Assembly: GCA_930367205.1 (NCBI GenBank)
Contig: OV884009.1
Coordinates: 100,399,189-100,463,188 of the forward strand
DNA from: Acanthosoma haemorrhoidale
Lineage: Eukaryota > Arthropoda > Insecta > Hemiptera > Acanthosomatidae
Reading direction: 5' to 3'
DNA: 64,000 nucleotides
Numbering within the stretch: the first letter of the stretch is position 1; every line of letters begins with the position of its first letter. Shown here one piece after another: positions 22,178 to 34,600 of the stretch. Made by a program: the position numbers and the translations under genes. The notes beneath the pieces were generated by a model. The model did no database searches and was not told where the DNA came from. It saw nothing but the letters and a program-made list of their open reading frames with translations.

Positions 22178-25100
22178 GGAGCGTGTCGGCAGAGAGGCGA
22201 CCGCATCCTGAGATGTAATGCAATTCGGGAGAGGATGTGTGCGTTGCCAATAATTAGGGTCAAAGGAGGAGAGATGTGTCTGGTGGGAACGGGAAGCACC
22301 AACACCATAATGTCCCGCGGAGCGCTGGAGAGGCTGTATGGCGGAGAGAGGGCACTCCAGATTCAGGTATTTAATTGTAGTTTAATCACCCTGGGAGGCC
22401 CTTGCGAGGTAGTGGGAGAGTTAGTCATAGGGCTAAATAGGTGGGCTAAGAAAGGGGGAGATCTAAAGATACATATCGTAGGAAACATGCCGCGGGAGTA
22501 CCAGGTGATAGTTGGGTGCGACATGTTGGGGAAGGTAGGTGCGCGTGTGGAGAATATCGGGGAAAAATGGAACATTAAGTTGGGGAAAGTGGAATATAAA
22601 TGTCAAGGGACTATATGGGACGGAAGAGCGCGGATAGGGGTGGTTAATAAAATAGAGGGCTGGAGGGAAGGCCTACAGAGGGAGTTTGAGGATATTTTTT
22701 ACGTAGAGGGAGACACGCTAGGAGCGACTGGGAAGACGGTCCACGAGATCCAGTTAAAGAAAGAACGCGTCACATACGTGAAAGAGAGACGATATCCGCA
22801 GGCACTACGTAGGCATATTAGAGAGGAGCTAGAGAGTCTCAAACGGCAAGGGATTATAATTGATAGCACTTCGCCATATAACAGTCCTCTATGGGCAGTG
22901 AGGAAGAAAAATAGATCTGGGGACGAGACGGAGAAATACAGGGTAGTTATCGATTATCGGAAGTTAAACGAGAACACGACGGACGAGAAGTATCCTATTC
23001 CCCGATTTGAGGACATATTAGACAGATTGAACGGGGCGACAATATTTAGTACCCTAGATCTAAAGGCAGGCTATCACCAGATCAAGATGAGTGCGAACGA
23101 CCAAGACAAAACGGCCTTTACATTTGAGAGGGGGCATTATCAATTTACCAGGATGCCATTTGGACTGAAAAACGCCCCGATTACCTTTCAACGCCTAATG
23201 GATGAATTTTTGAGGGGAAGCGGTATGCCAGGTCTACATGAACGATCTGTTAGTTTTCAGCAGAACGGAGGCAGAGCACGTTGAGCACCTAAGAAGTGTA
23301 TTTCAAAGAGTCCGCGAATTTGGATTAAAATTGTCCATGGAGAAGTCTCTGTTGGGGAAGAAAAAAATCAATTTTTTGGGCCACACCATCTCACAGGAGG
23401 GGGTTAAGCCAGACTCTACGAAGGTCGAGGCGATTAGAAGGATGGTGGTGCCCACAGATGTAAAGGGGATCCGTCGACTTCTGGGGACGCTTAATTATTA
23501 CAGAAGATTTGTGCCGGACATGGCGGCATACCTGGTGCCTATTAATAATTTACTGCGAAAGGGAGCGAGGGTGGTAATTACCCCAATCATGGAGCAGAAC
23601 ATCCGGAAATGTATGTCTAGCTTACAAGAGGAACCAATATTAGCATTTCCCGATTTCCAACATCCCTTCACAATCACCACTGATGCCAGCGAATACGCAC
23701 TGGGGGCAGTGTTGTCGCAGGAGAGAGACGGTGGGGAGCGCCCGGTGGCGTACGCTAGTCGACGGCTCACAGAAACGGAAGCGCGGTATAGTGCTCTAGA
23801 GAGAGAGCTCCTAGGTATCGTCTGGGCTATAGACCATTTCCGCCCATATGTCTTCGGCAGAAAATTCCGTGTTCACACCGACCACAGACCCCTACAATGG
23901 GTAGGAAAGTTAAAGGAGTCCTCGGCGCGGGTCACGAGGTGGAAATAGTTTTTGTCCCAGTACAATATGGAGATCATATATAAACCCGGGAAAGAGAACG
24001 TAGTGGCAGACTGGCTGTCCAGAGCCATTACTGTGAATGCATTGGAAGAAGGGGAACCATCCGGGGAAATCCAACAGTTTCTCCGGGAATGGACACCCGG
24101 GGAGGATGGAAGCCTCGGTACGCGAGGAGATAGCGAAGGTGAGGAAACCCTTGAAGAGGAAGGTTCCGCCGTCGAAAGACCTGTTGAAATGGAAGTAACA
24201 GAAGGGATCGTGAACGACAAAAGACGGCAGATCATTTGGAAATCCAAGACCTCAGGGCGGCTGCATATCGCATATGACAGTTATGGGAGAAGTAAAATCG
24301 CGACGATTTGGTCGCCACCAGGGGTTAGGAATGACCAAATTTGCCGTGCATTGAAAGATGCCTCGGAACCCGGAAAGACCCATCATGTATTTGTAGGGAA
24401 TGCCACTATTTGGGAGAAAATTCGTAGACTCTGGCGAACTGAACAACTTGGAGTGGATAGGATATTTATTCGGTGCACGTCGATGGTGGAGACACTCAAA
24501 GACAGAGAACAGCAGCTGGAAGTGACGCTGGCCTATCACCAAGGAAAAACGAACCACCGTGGAGTTCAGGAAACGTTGCAAGCGTTGCGGCGGAGGTACT
24601 TTTGGTGGGGAATGAAAAAGAGCATACAAGAAATGATAGGGGCATGTGCAGTTTGTCTCACTACGAAGTATGACAGACATCCGCCACGGGGGCGACAAGA
24701 AGAATCGCCCACCGCCGAGACACCGTTGAGTGACTTACAAGTGGATACCTTCACTTGGAGGGGGTATAAGTGGGTTACCACAATCGACAGCTTTAGCAAA
24801 GTGGCCATGGCGCACCCGGTGCAAGATCGGTCATCAGACGCGGTAATGCTGGCATTAAATACCTGGTTCCAGTTTTACGGAGTACCAGACCGGATCTCGT
24901 CGGATGGGGGCAGAGAATTTGACAATGCCAACATCCGAAAAGAAATGAAGACTCTTGATGTCTCTTGGCATCTTAATACCCCAGGGCACCCTAAGAGTAG
25001 AGGAGGGATAGAAAGATTGCACAGCACCCTGAGTGACCACCTGCGGGTATATCACGCGGAAAAGGGTCTGCCGGCGAATGAGGCAATGCCGAAGGCGGTG

Positions 25101-25550
25101 GCCGCTTACAATCATTCGATCCACACCGCGACGGGGTTCTCCCCGTTTGAGATCCTCTTTGGGCTGCGCGAAAGACGGAGAAATGGGGCAGAGACGGTAG
25201 CAGACAAGGGAATGGCGGAGAAAATGGCGAGTAATACTGTCTGTTTGAGGAAAATATGCGACAAAGTCAGAGAAAGGATAACGAGGGACAAAGCGAGACG
25301 AGTGGAACGGGAAAACCTCAAAGTCCGGGATCGAATGGGGGAACTTAAAATCGGGACTATCGTCTATAAAAAACTAGGGTCAAATAGGAGCAAAGAGCTG
25401 GTGCGATATGAGGGCCCATTTAAAGTGGTCGTGATTAGGGAACACAACGTCGTGACAATTGAGAGTATACGACCCCCTAAGAAGCGGCGAAATGTCCACA
25501 TAGAACAGTTAAAGCTTCCACCAGGGGGGGAGGTTGTAGATCAGGAATGA
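22178..25550 (+). pseudogene. pol: Gypsy pol (protease-RT-RNase H-integrase), broken
   Basis: Pol is in the same phase as gag. It runs openly from after the gag TGA to about 23220, shifts frame between about 23213 and 23234, and then meets TAG at 23946-23948. The rest is open to TGA 25548-25550. The protease region has CLVGTGSTNT, lacking the usual catalytic aspartate. RT motifs are present (YRVVIDYRKLNENT, FSTLDLKAGYHQIKM, RMPFGLKNAP), but the active-site motif reads YMND (23235-23246) in place of Y.DD. RNase H shows TTDASEYALGAVLSQ, ALERELLGIVWAI and HTDHRPL. Integrase has an HHCC finger (HQGKTNH...CAVC) and DDE landmarks (LQVDTF, ISSDGGREF, GGIERLHS). The C-terminal tail is basic and not a clear chromodomain. 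Confidence 0.93.
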
Positions 25551-25857
25551 GCTGGAGTGTCCTCGCAGCATACACGCAAGGAACATTGTAAATAGTTATA
25601 GTTATGTGATTTTTCCCACAGAAGTATTGTTTTTTTTTAAAAGTCAAAGTTTCCTTTTATGTTTTTTGTTTACAAGTGACAGTTGGTTTTTACGTTTTAT
25701 AGGATTAGAGCTTAATGTGAGGGATTACAGGCTGTGTACGGGCGGGGCTGGCCTTTGCTCCTTTGTAACATTAGCGGAGCATTATTTGAATGGACTAAGA
25801 CGTCCGAGTGTTGGACTTCAAAGTTTGCGAATGGGTGTTCGTAAACTGGTGGGGGGG
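25551..25857 (+). other. Gypsy 3' untranslated region and polypurine tract
   Basis: The 307 bp between the pol stop and 3' LTR include no credible env; an 85-codon frame here has no env-like features. GGTGGGGGGG at 25848-25857 directly before the LTR is the likely polypurine primer for plus-strand DNA synthesis. Confidence 0.7.
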
Positions 25858-26035
25858 AGTTAAGTCCAGGCGCCGCTAGTGCCCAGCCTTAATCCCCAAA
25901 CATATGTTATCTGTATATGTTTACAGGTAATACCTATAGATAGAGGTATCTTGGTCTAAATAAAGCAGTCTTGTTATAACGTTCTACGTGTTCTTATTAC
26001 CAACCTTTCTTAGCTTGTAATTCAATAAACATTAA

Positions 26036-26037
<2 letters not shown>
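25858..26037 (+). repeat. Gypsy 3' LTR
   Basis: 180 bp identical to the 5' LTR. It is followed directly by TATATA..., consistent with a TATA-type target duplication that cannot be resolved within the (TA)n tract. Confidence 0.96.

Positions 26038-26079
<42 letters not shown>
26038..26079. repeat. (TA)n microsatellite, right side of insertion
   Basis: Continuation of the TA tract interrupted by the gypsy element. Confidence 0.95.
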
Positions 26080-26081
<2 letters not shown>

Positions 26082-27490
26082 CTCTCAAATTAAAGAATTT
26101 GAATTCCTCTATAATAATATATAACACTCATATGCCAACTGTCCTTGACCTTATACCCAAAAGTTTCCAAATTCCACAAAAACCTAACCCCTCATCCAAA
26201 TCCTATTGTGATCTATCATATTTCCACTGTATTCATTCATACGATCGTCGTTGCCTTATGAAATATTGTACATAGATATGTAATTCATAGGGGTCAATTT
26301 TCAAACTTCTTTAGTAACTACTAAGTTACTTTCCTCTGCTGGGTGTTTAGGAGTACCTCCCTTTTAAGCCGAAGGACCCTTGTTTGGCTTGAATATGTCA
26401 TGATTATTATGGCTTTGTGGAGTAAAATCTACGATCTACTACTAACACTACAATCTACTCTCAAGATGATTGTTTTAAAGAAAATTCTTGCATATACATC
26501 ACCTATCTCCATAATTAATGAATAAATCATTTATTCTTCATTGCTGGTCGTTCAGTGTTACGGAGGTGTATTTGAAAACTTTTCAAGTAGCGAAATTATT
26601 TGTCCAAAGCTTGTACTATTTTCCGTTTCATCATGACTTCTGGTCTTCAAATATTTTGTTTCTCCATATGTTTCATTTATTGTTAGACGCAGTTGAACCG
26701 CATGATCTCCTATCAGCTGTGTTCGTTGACGCTGTTTAAAATGGACAAACAAGTAGTGGAGTCTATTGGATGTTTATTGGCAAAGGATTAGCCTAGCCGT
26801 CAAGGTATGATCAATGCTGCAATTGTTTATTCTAAATCAGCTCCGCTACATGTCAATTTCCTGTCTCTCTATCTGTGTATCACTTGCCACTTATGGATTG
26901 CTCAAATCGCTACTGCTTTTTAATCATCTGACTATCTTTCTGCAACAAAAACCTCCTTCATTCTTAACTAAAAATTGCTCTTAAAAATCGTTTGTTTGTA
27001 ACTTGAGTTAAATTTTAGATTTCGTCTTGAATATTCTATATCATTCCCTAAATCTAATAACCAATTGTTTTTTTAATTTTATGATCTACCCTAGTAATTA
27101 ATGTTACCAATACTATCATGAGGCACAAAGTCTAACAGCTCGCTAATTGGGCATCACTGATCCCTGGTTCCCAGTAATTATTAAAGTAAAAAATATTTTA
27201 ATGAAAGTTAGGAAACCAGTTTGGCCAACAAACTGATATATCCCGCCGAAATAATTCAATCACAAAAAAATTCAATAAACTTTATTTAGTTCAAATTCAG
27301 AAGGTTTTCTTTGGTCTAGGATTTGAATTGAGTCATTGATAGCTCTTTAAATTGATACGTACATATAAAACTAAAAAGAACAAATTCCTTCAGAAAAATC
27401 AATTGACACTTGATTGTATCCTCAAATTGCTGTGCCATCAATAGAAAATGCATATTTAGTTGTTTGGCGGGGCTCTCAAATGTTGTAGTG
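26080..27490. other. A+T-rich DNA, no gene recognised
   Basis: Short frames only, none resembling a known protein. It ends at the left terminus of hAT element A. Confidence 0.45.
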
Positions 27491-29021
27491 CAGGCCTGGG
27501 CCAACTCGTCGCTCTCCCGGTGATTTTATATTTCTATTGAAGCTTTTGTTTCTCGTTGTATGTATACAAAAAATATCATATAATATTTTTGATATTTTAT
27601 TTTATTTTTTTATTTTATTTTATTAAAATGTCGGTAGACTCTCACTACCTTCCTGATTCCACCCGCCTCCTTTAGGCATTCCACACCCTATATCCTTCTC
27701 ATACATCCTTCAAATGGGGGACTCCCCTTTGTGAAAGGCACTCATTAGCCCAAAATAATCTTCCTTTATTTTTCCCACATCCTATTTTTATAAGTTTGAG
27801 AGCTAAGAAAAAAAAAAAATACAAAAAATATTTAATAAATGAAAATTTGCACGTGCCATTGTTATATGTAGAAGTGCGACTACGAACTCTGATATTCAGT
27901 TTCTTGATGTATTTTGTGCGTTTTCAAAGAATATAGAAAATGCAAATTATTTTGTTTTTTGTGGTTTTCTATTGGATCTTCCTTTTATCCTGGTACAGAA
28001 AAAAATGAGAACGAACGAATTCTTCCGAATACCAAAAACGCCACTAAGTACACGCTTTTGGGTCCGTCATCGGTTCGTTATGCACTGTACGAACTAAGTT
28101 ATTATTATTTTAACTGAATATCTGTTTACATGCTAGGTTTCTTTTTGTCTTACTGGCGTGTTTACTTAGTTTTTTGTTTTTTTTTGAGGTGCCGATAGTT
28201 AAATAAAAGTAACAACAGATTTTTTTTCGAAAGAAAATATGAACTTTATTAAAGTGAGCATATTTTTACTAAAGCAATTAAAATTAAAAATCGGCAAGGA
28301 TTCAATAAAATGCTAAATTGATAAAAGTTAACATACATTTTAAAGTGTCACGAGTTCACTATTTGCACTAAGTTTAAAAAAGTTATTTTTACATAATTAC
28401 ATCATTAAATTAAATACTAATTAGAGTAAAAACATTAAATAATATAATTAGAAAACAAGAATAAGTACTAAGTTTACTTAAAAAGTTAAATTTTGAGCCT
28501 CTGTGTAATATGTCAATATTCTTTAACTAACATTTGCTTACAATTTTTTCTTTTGAACATTTCAGGATGAATTTAAAGAAAAGAAAAATTGTTAATGAAA
28601 AAAGGAAATTTAATGATCGTTGGAAAAGATTATTTTTTTTTTACAATATTAAAGTGCGTTTGTAGAGAGACAGTTGCTGTATTTAAGGAACATAACAGGC
28701 AGGTTAAAGGCATCCTGAGACAAAACATACTGAATATGTAAATTTTAGTAAGAAGTAAAAAATTTAACTGCGCTTAAATCTAGGATCTGAAAGCTCAGGA
28801 AACGATGCTTGGTTCATCATCACACAAAAACCATCTACCATTGTCAAAGCCTTAATTGTTATTCTCTCCACATCAATTGCATAGAAAATGAAACCATTTT
28901 CGGATGGTGGACTAGTAAAGGACTATTTGGAAGCAGTTATAAGAGATGTTTTGCCTGGTAAACAATACAATACATCTTTTAAAAGCATGTTTACTTAAAC
29001 AGTTTGGGTTGACCAGCCTTG
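27491..29021 (+). mobile_element. hAT-type DNA transposon A (internally deleted)
   Basis: The element starts CAGGCCTGGGCCAACTCG and ends with the imperfect inverted counterpart GGTTGACCAGCCTTG. The flanking 8-mers TTGTAGTG (27483-27490) and GTATAGTG (29022-29029) match at 6 of 8 positions, as an old hAT target duplication would. Inside, after an acceptor-like TTTCAG, an ATG at 28567 opens MNLKKRKIVNEKRKFNDRW. This resembles the N-terminus of GTF2IRD2/EPM2AIP1-like hAT-derived proteins. A second exon-like piece near 28870-28960 has KMKPFSD. One extra T in a T-run shifts the first frame. The transposase core and DDE region are missing. Its relative is at 46004-48590. Confidence 0.62.
27577..27818 (+). 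mobile_element. LINE family C 3'-end insertion with 13-bp TSD
   Basis: This 242-bp insert within hAT A ends in poly-A (about 27808-27818). It is flanked by ATACAAAAAATAT at 27564-27576 and 27819-27831. hAT B has a single copy of this site (near 46055), giving an empty-site comparison. The 3' part (TTTATTTTTCCCACATCC, GAGAGCTAAG plus A-run) matches the tail of the family C insertion at 46105-46849. Confidence 0.72.
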
Positions 29022-30340
29022 GTATAGTGGCTAGTGTAACTGCTTTTTGCTTCCGATAGGATAGCCCGCCATTCAGCTCTAGGAGTACATAAGGGGATAA
29101 ACAATTTAACAACATTAACGAGATGGCTTATTATCATTTATTAAATATTTAAGAATGGCGCACTGATTTCTGCATTTTCTACGTGGTTTATTTCATATCT
29201 ATACATTTCAAAAAGTACAATTTAGTTCATAATTTTTATTTAAAAAAAGTTACATATGGTGCATATTTCTTCTCAGTGAATTCGGTAACTACTTCCTCGC
29301 CAATAATAAGATACTGTACTATTTCCTGCGAAACAGCTCTTATTTTAGAATTATGAAAATTTAGCTTCTAGACCACCTTTATGCTTAAGCTTAAGCTCTA
29401 TGCTACTTAAAAATAATTAAGCTCGTATCAAAAGTAGAGAAAGATAATTTTTCGTTCTCGCTGTATCTGCTTGAAAAACATTTCGACTTCTTAGTTAGGG
29501 AGATATGAGTTTGGCGTTTTTCTCTCAGTTTGGAGCTGGTCATGGCACGGTGGGTGAGAGGCCCATGTCGATTTAGATGGGCAAAGCTCGTATCAAAATA
29601 AATATATTTTCCGCACGGGATAATCATTTTAGGAGTCATGGACCTCGAAAACATCATGGACCGATGAACTCGGCTAATACATTCAATAATCCCAGAGTGT
29701 TGTTTAGAAAACACGTTTAAACAGTACTATGAATTCGGCCAACTATGCCTTTATTTTGAATAAGCTATTATCAGCTTGTCCTTATGTGTTAGTGTCAACA
29801 TCTCCCGTTTATTATGTAGCTAATTTCTACATGTATTGTAAACCTTCATCACATTGTCTCAATCTAGTAAGAACCTAAGTACAAAATTATTTGTATAATG
29901 AAAATTATTTATTTTTACCCCAAATAAGTACCTGTATTTTTTCACCAACAAAATTTATCAAAACATGTCTATATATATAAGCATCCAAGAAGATTCATGT
30001 TGTACCAAATGACATATTATTCTATGCCAATCAGGAAATATTATGGGATTTTTGGCGTTTAGGTAGTTTTCTTATTTCTTTTTATTTTCAGAAAAAAAAC
30101 TTTAAAATAGCGTGGAAATATTTTGTTTATATGTGGCTAAAAACAGGCAAAAATAAACGTCATGATTCGCATTTGTAATTCGTTTCCCAAACAAATTGAT
30201 GCAAATGATCTATCTGAACACCGTAGCTAGTAGAAAGATACTGTCATTAGATATTCTGTTTAAATTGGCGAGGGATGGGAGAAATCTCACAGGAAAAAAG
30301 ATTATTTTTATAATAAGTAACCTTAGGGGCGTCCTGAATT
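29022..30340. other. A+T-rich DNA, no gene recognised
   Basis: No known protein or repeat family was identified. AAGCTCGTATCAAAA occurs twice, at about 29420 and 29585. Confidence 0.45.
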
Positions 30341-31670
30341 TTTTTTTGTCGAACTGAGTGATAAATCGAAGAAGAGGAAGCTGGAACACTTGCCGGCTAC
30401 ATCTGGCTGTGGAATCACAGGTGATCTATGCAGCTAATGTGTTCCTTCGGGCTCCAGGGCACCGTAAAGCTGTTTTAATAGTCAAGAAAGTCGCTGCTTC
30501 ACTGCGACCAGGGTCTGACTCGCCAAAAGAATACAAAATCAGTTTATCGCTCGCTATGTTTATTGACTGCAGATTCACCAAAGCTTCCTAACAATTGCTA
30601 CGAATGAAGACTCTTGATGTTGGGCATGAAACGTTTCCATCACAAGCTAAGAAATGGTAAAAAGTGTTGTTCCGTTAGTGACGATTGTGCCCTGGTTACA
30701 GAGACACGAGCAGAATTATCACTTCAACCGCATTTAGACCTCACTCCACGTAAGTTGTGTTTGGTACAGGATGAGGTACTTAAGAGTTTAGTGAACAGAG
30801 GGAAAACCAACTTCACCATCCTAATCAAATGGGGCTGCGATGCGATGACAGTTCGGGTCACATCCGATGTACGCTAAAATTTCCAGACGACCAGACCAAA
30901 GAGACGAGATGTGCTTTTGTTTTAGTTTTCATATAAATATAATAAAAATGTATCCACACAACCAATCGCAACTATGGTTTTGGATAAATCCTGCCCCAAG
31001 CTCAAATTTTGTTGGCCGATAAAATTTCCTTTCGAAAAAGAAAGTACAACCCTTGCTCAAACAGAAATAGACCTCATATTGGAAGAGGTATCAAATTTTA
31101 AGCTAACAACTGTTACATTGTGTAATGGAGGAGAAATCGGTGTTACTCATGTGTCGGTTTTAGCTATGGTGCATGGAAAGATTTATAACTCTTTGACTAA
31201 CACTAAGTCTAGTGTGTGGTGATACCAAAGTTGATAAACATCCTCCAAACAGAGGACAATGTTGCCTACTACAGTTGTGTATTGTCAAAGTTACATGCTT
31301 TGAATGTCTGTTACATATAGCGTACAGAGTAGGCTTCAATAAAAAGAAATGAAAACCTAGATGAGGCTCAAGTAATGACGGAAACGCGGCTCACTGATTC
31401 TTCCAAAATTCATCAAACATTTTGCTTACTGGTGTTGATGAAACCCTTATCAGAAGTTCGCTGTAAGTATTATCTTTTGGTTTGAACGGTACAACTATTA
31501 TAAAATCTCATTTAATGGCAATAGGTCAATTAGCAGAAGAAGCCCAAGAGGCTCGGAATAAAGATTTACGCAGATATGGTGAAGGTAATACTGGAAAAAG
31601 AGCCCGAGAACACGGAAATAGAGATCAAGTTACAATCTTTCTAATTCCTTCTGATCCAGTTATAGCTTAG
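30340..31670 (+). pseudogene. Transib/RAG1-like transposase pseudogene
   Basis: Fragments in several frames appear in the order of a RAG1-like transposase. There is an N-terminal part with SLAMFIDCRFTK (to 30590). A segment with ILIKWGCDAM (about 30818-30847) carries the position of the first catalytic Asp. A segment with CWPIKFPFEKESTTL (about 31005-31060) comes next. Last is IGQLAEEAQEARNKDLRRY (about 31520-31575), which aligns with the RAG1 region around its catalytic Glu (SEGNES.NK.FRRFR). Between them lie stops and frameshifts, so no active enzyme is possible. Transib elements are the proposed source of the vertebrate RAG1 recombinase. Assignment to this group rather than another is by remembered family patterns. 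No terminal inverted repeats were found. Confidence 0.6.
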
Positions 31671-34600
31671 TTAACAAAACGAAATAACGGCAGATGAGGC
31701 CCATTAGACCTTCAACTGCTCAATAAACTGCAATGCAGTCCTCAAGCAAAATTACGCGAATAATCATTGCATGAAACTGACGATTCAGATTCAGTGAATT
31801 CTCTTAGTGACTGAGATGTTCATTTAGGTCATCATAAACATTTTTCGTATCTAATACATCCTGTCATCTTGTTAATGAATTTTTCTGTTTAAATTTTGTC
31901 TTCTCTTTTTTTCACTGTTTTTATTTTCTTTGTATCAATTGTGCAAAGCCCTAATTAGCCTGATACTAATTCAATTTTATATTTTTCTCTTTTTAATGAG
32001 TAAAACCTTCACTAACAAGTCGTTTTGACCTTTAATGTTGTAAATGATTTTTTATTTTTCTAATACCTATCATAAATTAATCATTGACACCTGTATTTAA
32101 TTTGAGTTCCCTCTGTTTCATTTTAATTACTCTTTTTATCTTTATTATTATCTGCTTACAGTATTGGTGGGTGAGAAATAGAAAAAGGAATTGTGAATTG
32201 AGACCATGCGTGGTTACTTGCTTGTAGGTGAAGTGAAAGAACTGCATTGCAACAGCAACAAATTCTTTGTACGTAGAACGATCGATTCTATTATTAATAT
32301 GGATATTATTCGATGTATACTATTTTTATATCTAAATAGTTTTATTAGATTTAGTGTGGAAAAAACTTAGAAATAATCAGGCCCCCGTATGGGACGAGGA
32401 GAAGGGTACCGTATACTGGTAGTAATCCCAAGACCCGGGGCTTCCTGCCTATACCTGCAATTATAAACAAAAACCTCATTACGTTCAATTTCTGCTATTG
32501 TCTATTTTCTTAGCTAGGTCCATTAAGTGATAACTGGCCGTGTTCTCTTTTGGCAGTTATGAAGCCTCTGGATGGTAATGACCAAGTGTTGTGATGCAGA
32601 GATGAGCGCTTTGAGATCTCGTTTGACCCAAAGAGGTGTGGGAGGTCTGTTAGGCGTCGGTAATAGCCGTAAAATCCGTAAACGGACTGTCTGAAAGCAA
32701 GCTGGAGGAGATTTTAAAGTCTGTTAAAACTAATATATGATATCCGGGTCCAGGCGAGCTGTGGAACGGCAAGATGAAAAGTTGTGCTTTGTAAAATAGA
32801 GTAGGAGGTGGATGGAGGGGGGGTGGACCACACACAGGGACCACCCAGAGCGCGACCACCCAAGCGGCCTCTGTCACTCATCCGGCCTTTATCAATTAGG
32901 GAACAGCCTCGCCTCCACGGCAGCGATAATTAATTTCAATAACATGTGAAATTTATTTCAATGGAGGTACCTGGAGTATGGCGGTCATTTGTCCAGCTCT
33001 TATCACCAGTTATTATCCCGTCTGGCTGTGCCCTATGGATTCTCTATACATAATCATTCCAATCTTTCCTAGGACTAGGCTCACTAAATATCCCATATTT
33101 TCCATTCTGTATCCTTATTCCCAATACTAGCTTTACTATCTTTTTTCATTATTAATCAAATTTTTTTTTTATAATTTTACTGCATCCACAATTTTTGTGA
33201 ACTAAATTTTACTTTTAAAAAAAAAAAAAGCCAAATAAACGAAATTCCAGACATATAAAGTGAAGGAACAATATCGAGAGACTTACTTACTGATAAATTT
33301 TAATAATAATGTTTCCAATTTTTATTCAATAAAAATAATCTTATGCTAAGATTCAATTCAACTGACCTAAATATAAAATAAATAAATAAAAAACTATCTA
33401 ATAGAGGAACATTACAACATTACATCTGCACAATATATTATGCTATAAGTTGTTGTGTTTAGGTAATTTATCTATATTAGCAATATATTGTCGTAATTGA
33501 TTTTCACCATGTTTACATTTGTCTATACATTTTTTGGTTATTTCTTTTAAATTATTTAGAGTATAATGAACTTTGGATACTTCCTGCAACTAAACTAATA
33601 GAAATTATTATACTGAATTTTGGAGATTGCATAAGGACCGAAACGGCATTTTTGGGAATACCTATAGTTAAAATTATTTTCCTCGCAACCGTCGTTAATG
33701 TATCCTGAACCATAAGGAAAAAATCCGGACTTTATTTCTTAAATATCTTTTTGAACTGGGATTTGAAAACTATTAGTAAGTTAGCGAGACGTGACCGACG
33801 CTTTTCACGTTTGAGCGTACACTTTATTTTACTTTGCTATTTTTCTCACAACATAGCAATAAATGTAACAATTATTTTATATTAGATAGAATCGACTTTT
33901 GTCTTTTCTGCTTGCTTGTATTTTATATGTTTTTTTTTTCTATTTGACTGGATTTAATTTTTAACCCTAAGATTACTTCAGTTAAAAATGTTTTCTGTGA
34001 AGTCATCTTCCAAGATGTAGATTTGTATTAACGTAAGTTTAAAATTTGAAAGCTGGAGTAAGATTCAAAGCCAAACGTCTCAGTAGAGACTGACATTTGC
34101 CTGGAAATTGTGCAATTTCTCTTGCGTTTTATTAATGTTGACATTAATGACATAGTATAGCTAGATAGTGATACGTATGAATAAGAGATGGAAAAGTTTA
34201 GAGTCAGGAAAGATGGGCCACTAACCTCAAAACAGCTGGATCCAGATAAATGACGGTAGGAAAGAACATTTTATATTGCTAGCGAAAGTTTAAGTATGCA
34301 TTATTAGCCTTCGGAAGCATTATACTTTGGGAGCCGTTCCTTCTAGTATTGTTAGTCCACCTTGACCAACTTTATTTTATGGGGAAATCGGAAATTATGT
34401 GTGGCTTGTTTGGTATCCGGAGATAATTCACTTGGTGAAATTGTTCCATGGTTAAGTGTAAATGACAAAAACATGGGCACGTTAATTTTTTCTTTTTAAA
34501 AAAATAGAACATGTAATATTAATGAATTTAAATTGTAAGCTCATACTTAGCCATAAAATTAGATATGAATGAGAATTTACTTTTCTTTATTTACATCTGT

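Larger units (their letters stand above)
20711..26037 (+). mobile_element. Complete Ty3/gypsy LTR retrotransposon
   Basis: This 5.3-kb element has identical 180-bp LTRs (20711-20890 and 25858-26037), a tRNA-Phe-type primer-binding site, gag, pol and a G-rich polypurine tract. The LTR ends AGTTAA...TTAACT are inverted and of the type seen in the insect gypsy group. The pol order is protease, RT, RNase H, integrase, which defines Ty3/gypsy. There is no env: only 307 bp separate the pol stop from the 3' LTR. Identical LTRs imply a recent insertion. Even so, pol has a frameshift near 23220, a stop at 23946-23948, and changed catalytic motifs in protease and RT. It could move only with enzymes supplied by other copies. 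Confidence 0.96.

Noticed and set aside
25606..25863. 85-codon frame after gypsy pol as a possible env
   Set aside because: Too short, no signal peptide-cleavage-transmembrane layout, starts with a non-ATG codon and runs into the LTR.
29010..29080. tRNA Asp/Glu-like GGTATAGTGGCTAGTG at the end of hAT A
   Set aside because: No T-arm or acceptor pairing; the stretch overlaps the hAT terminus and its target duplication.
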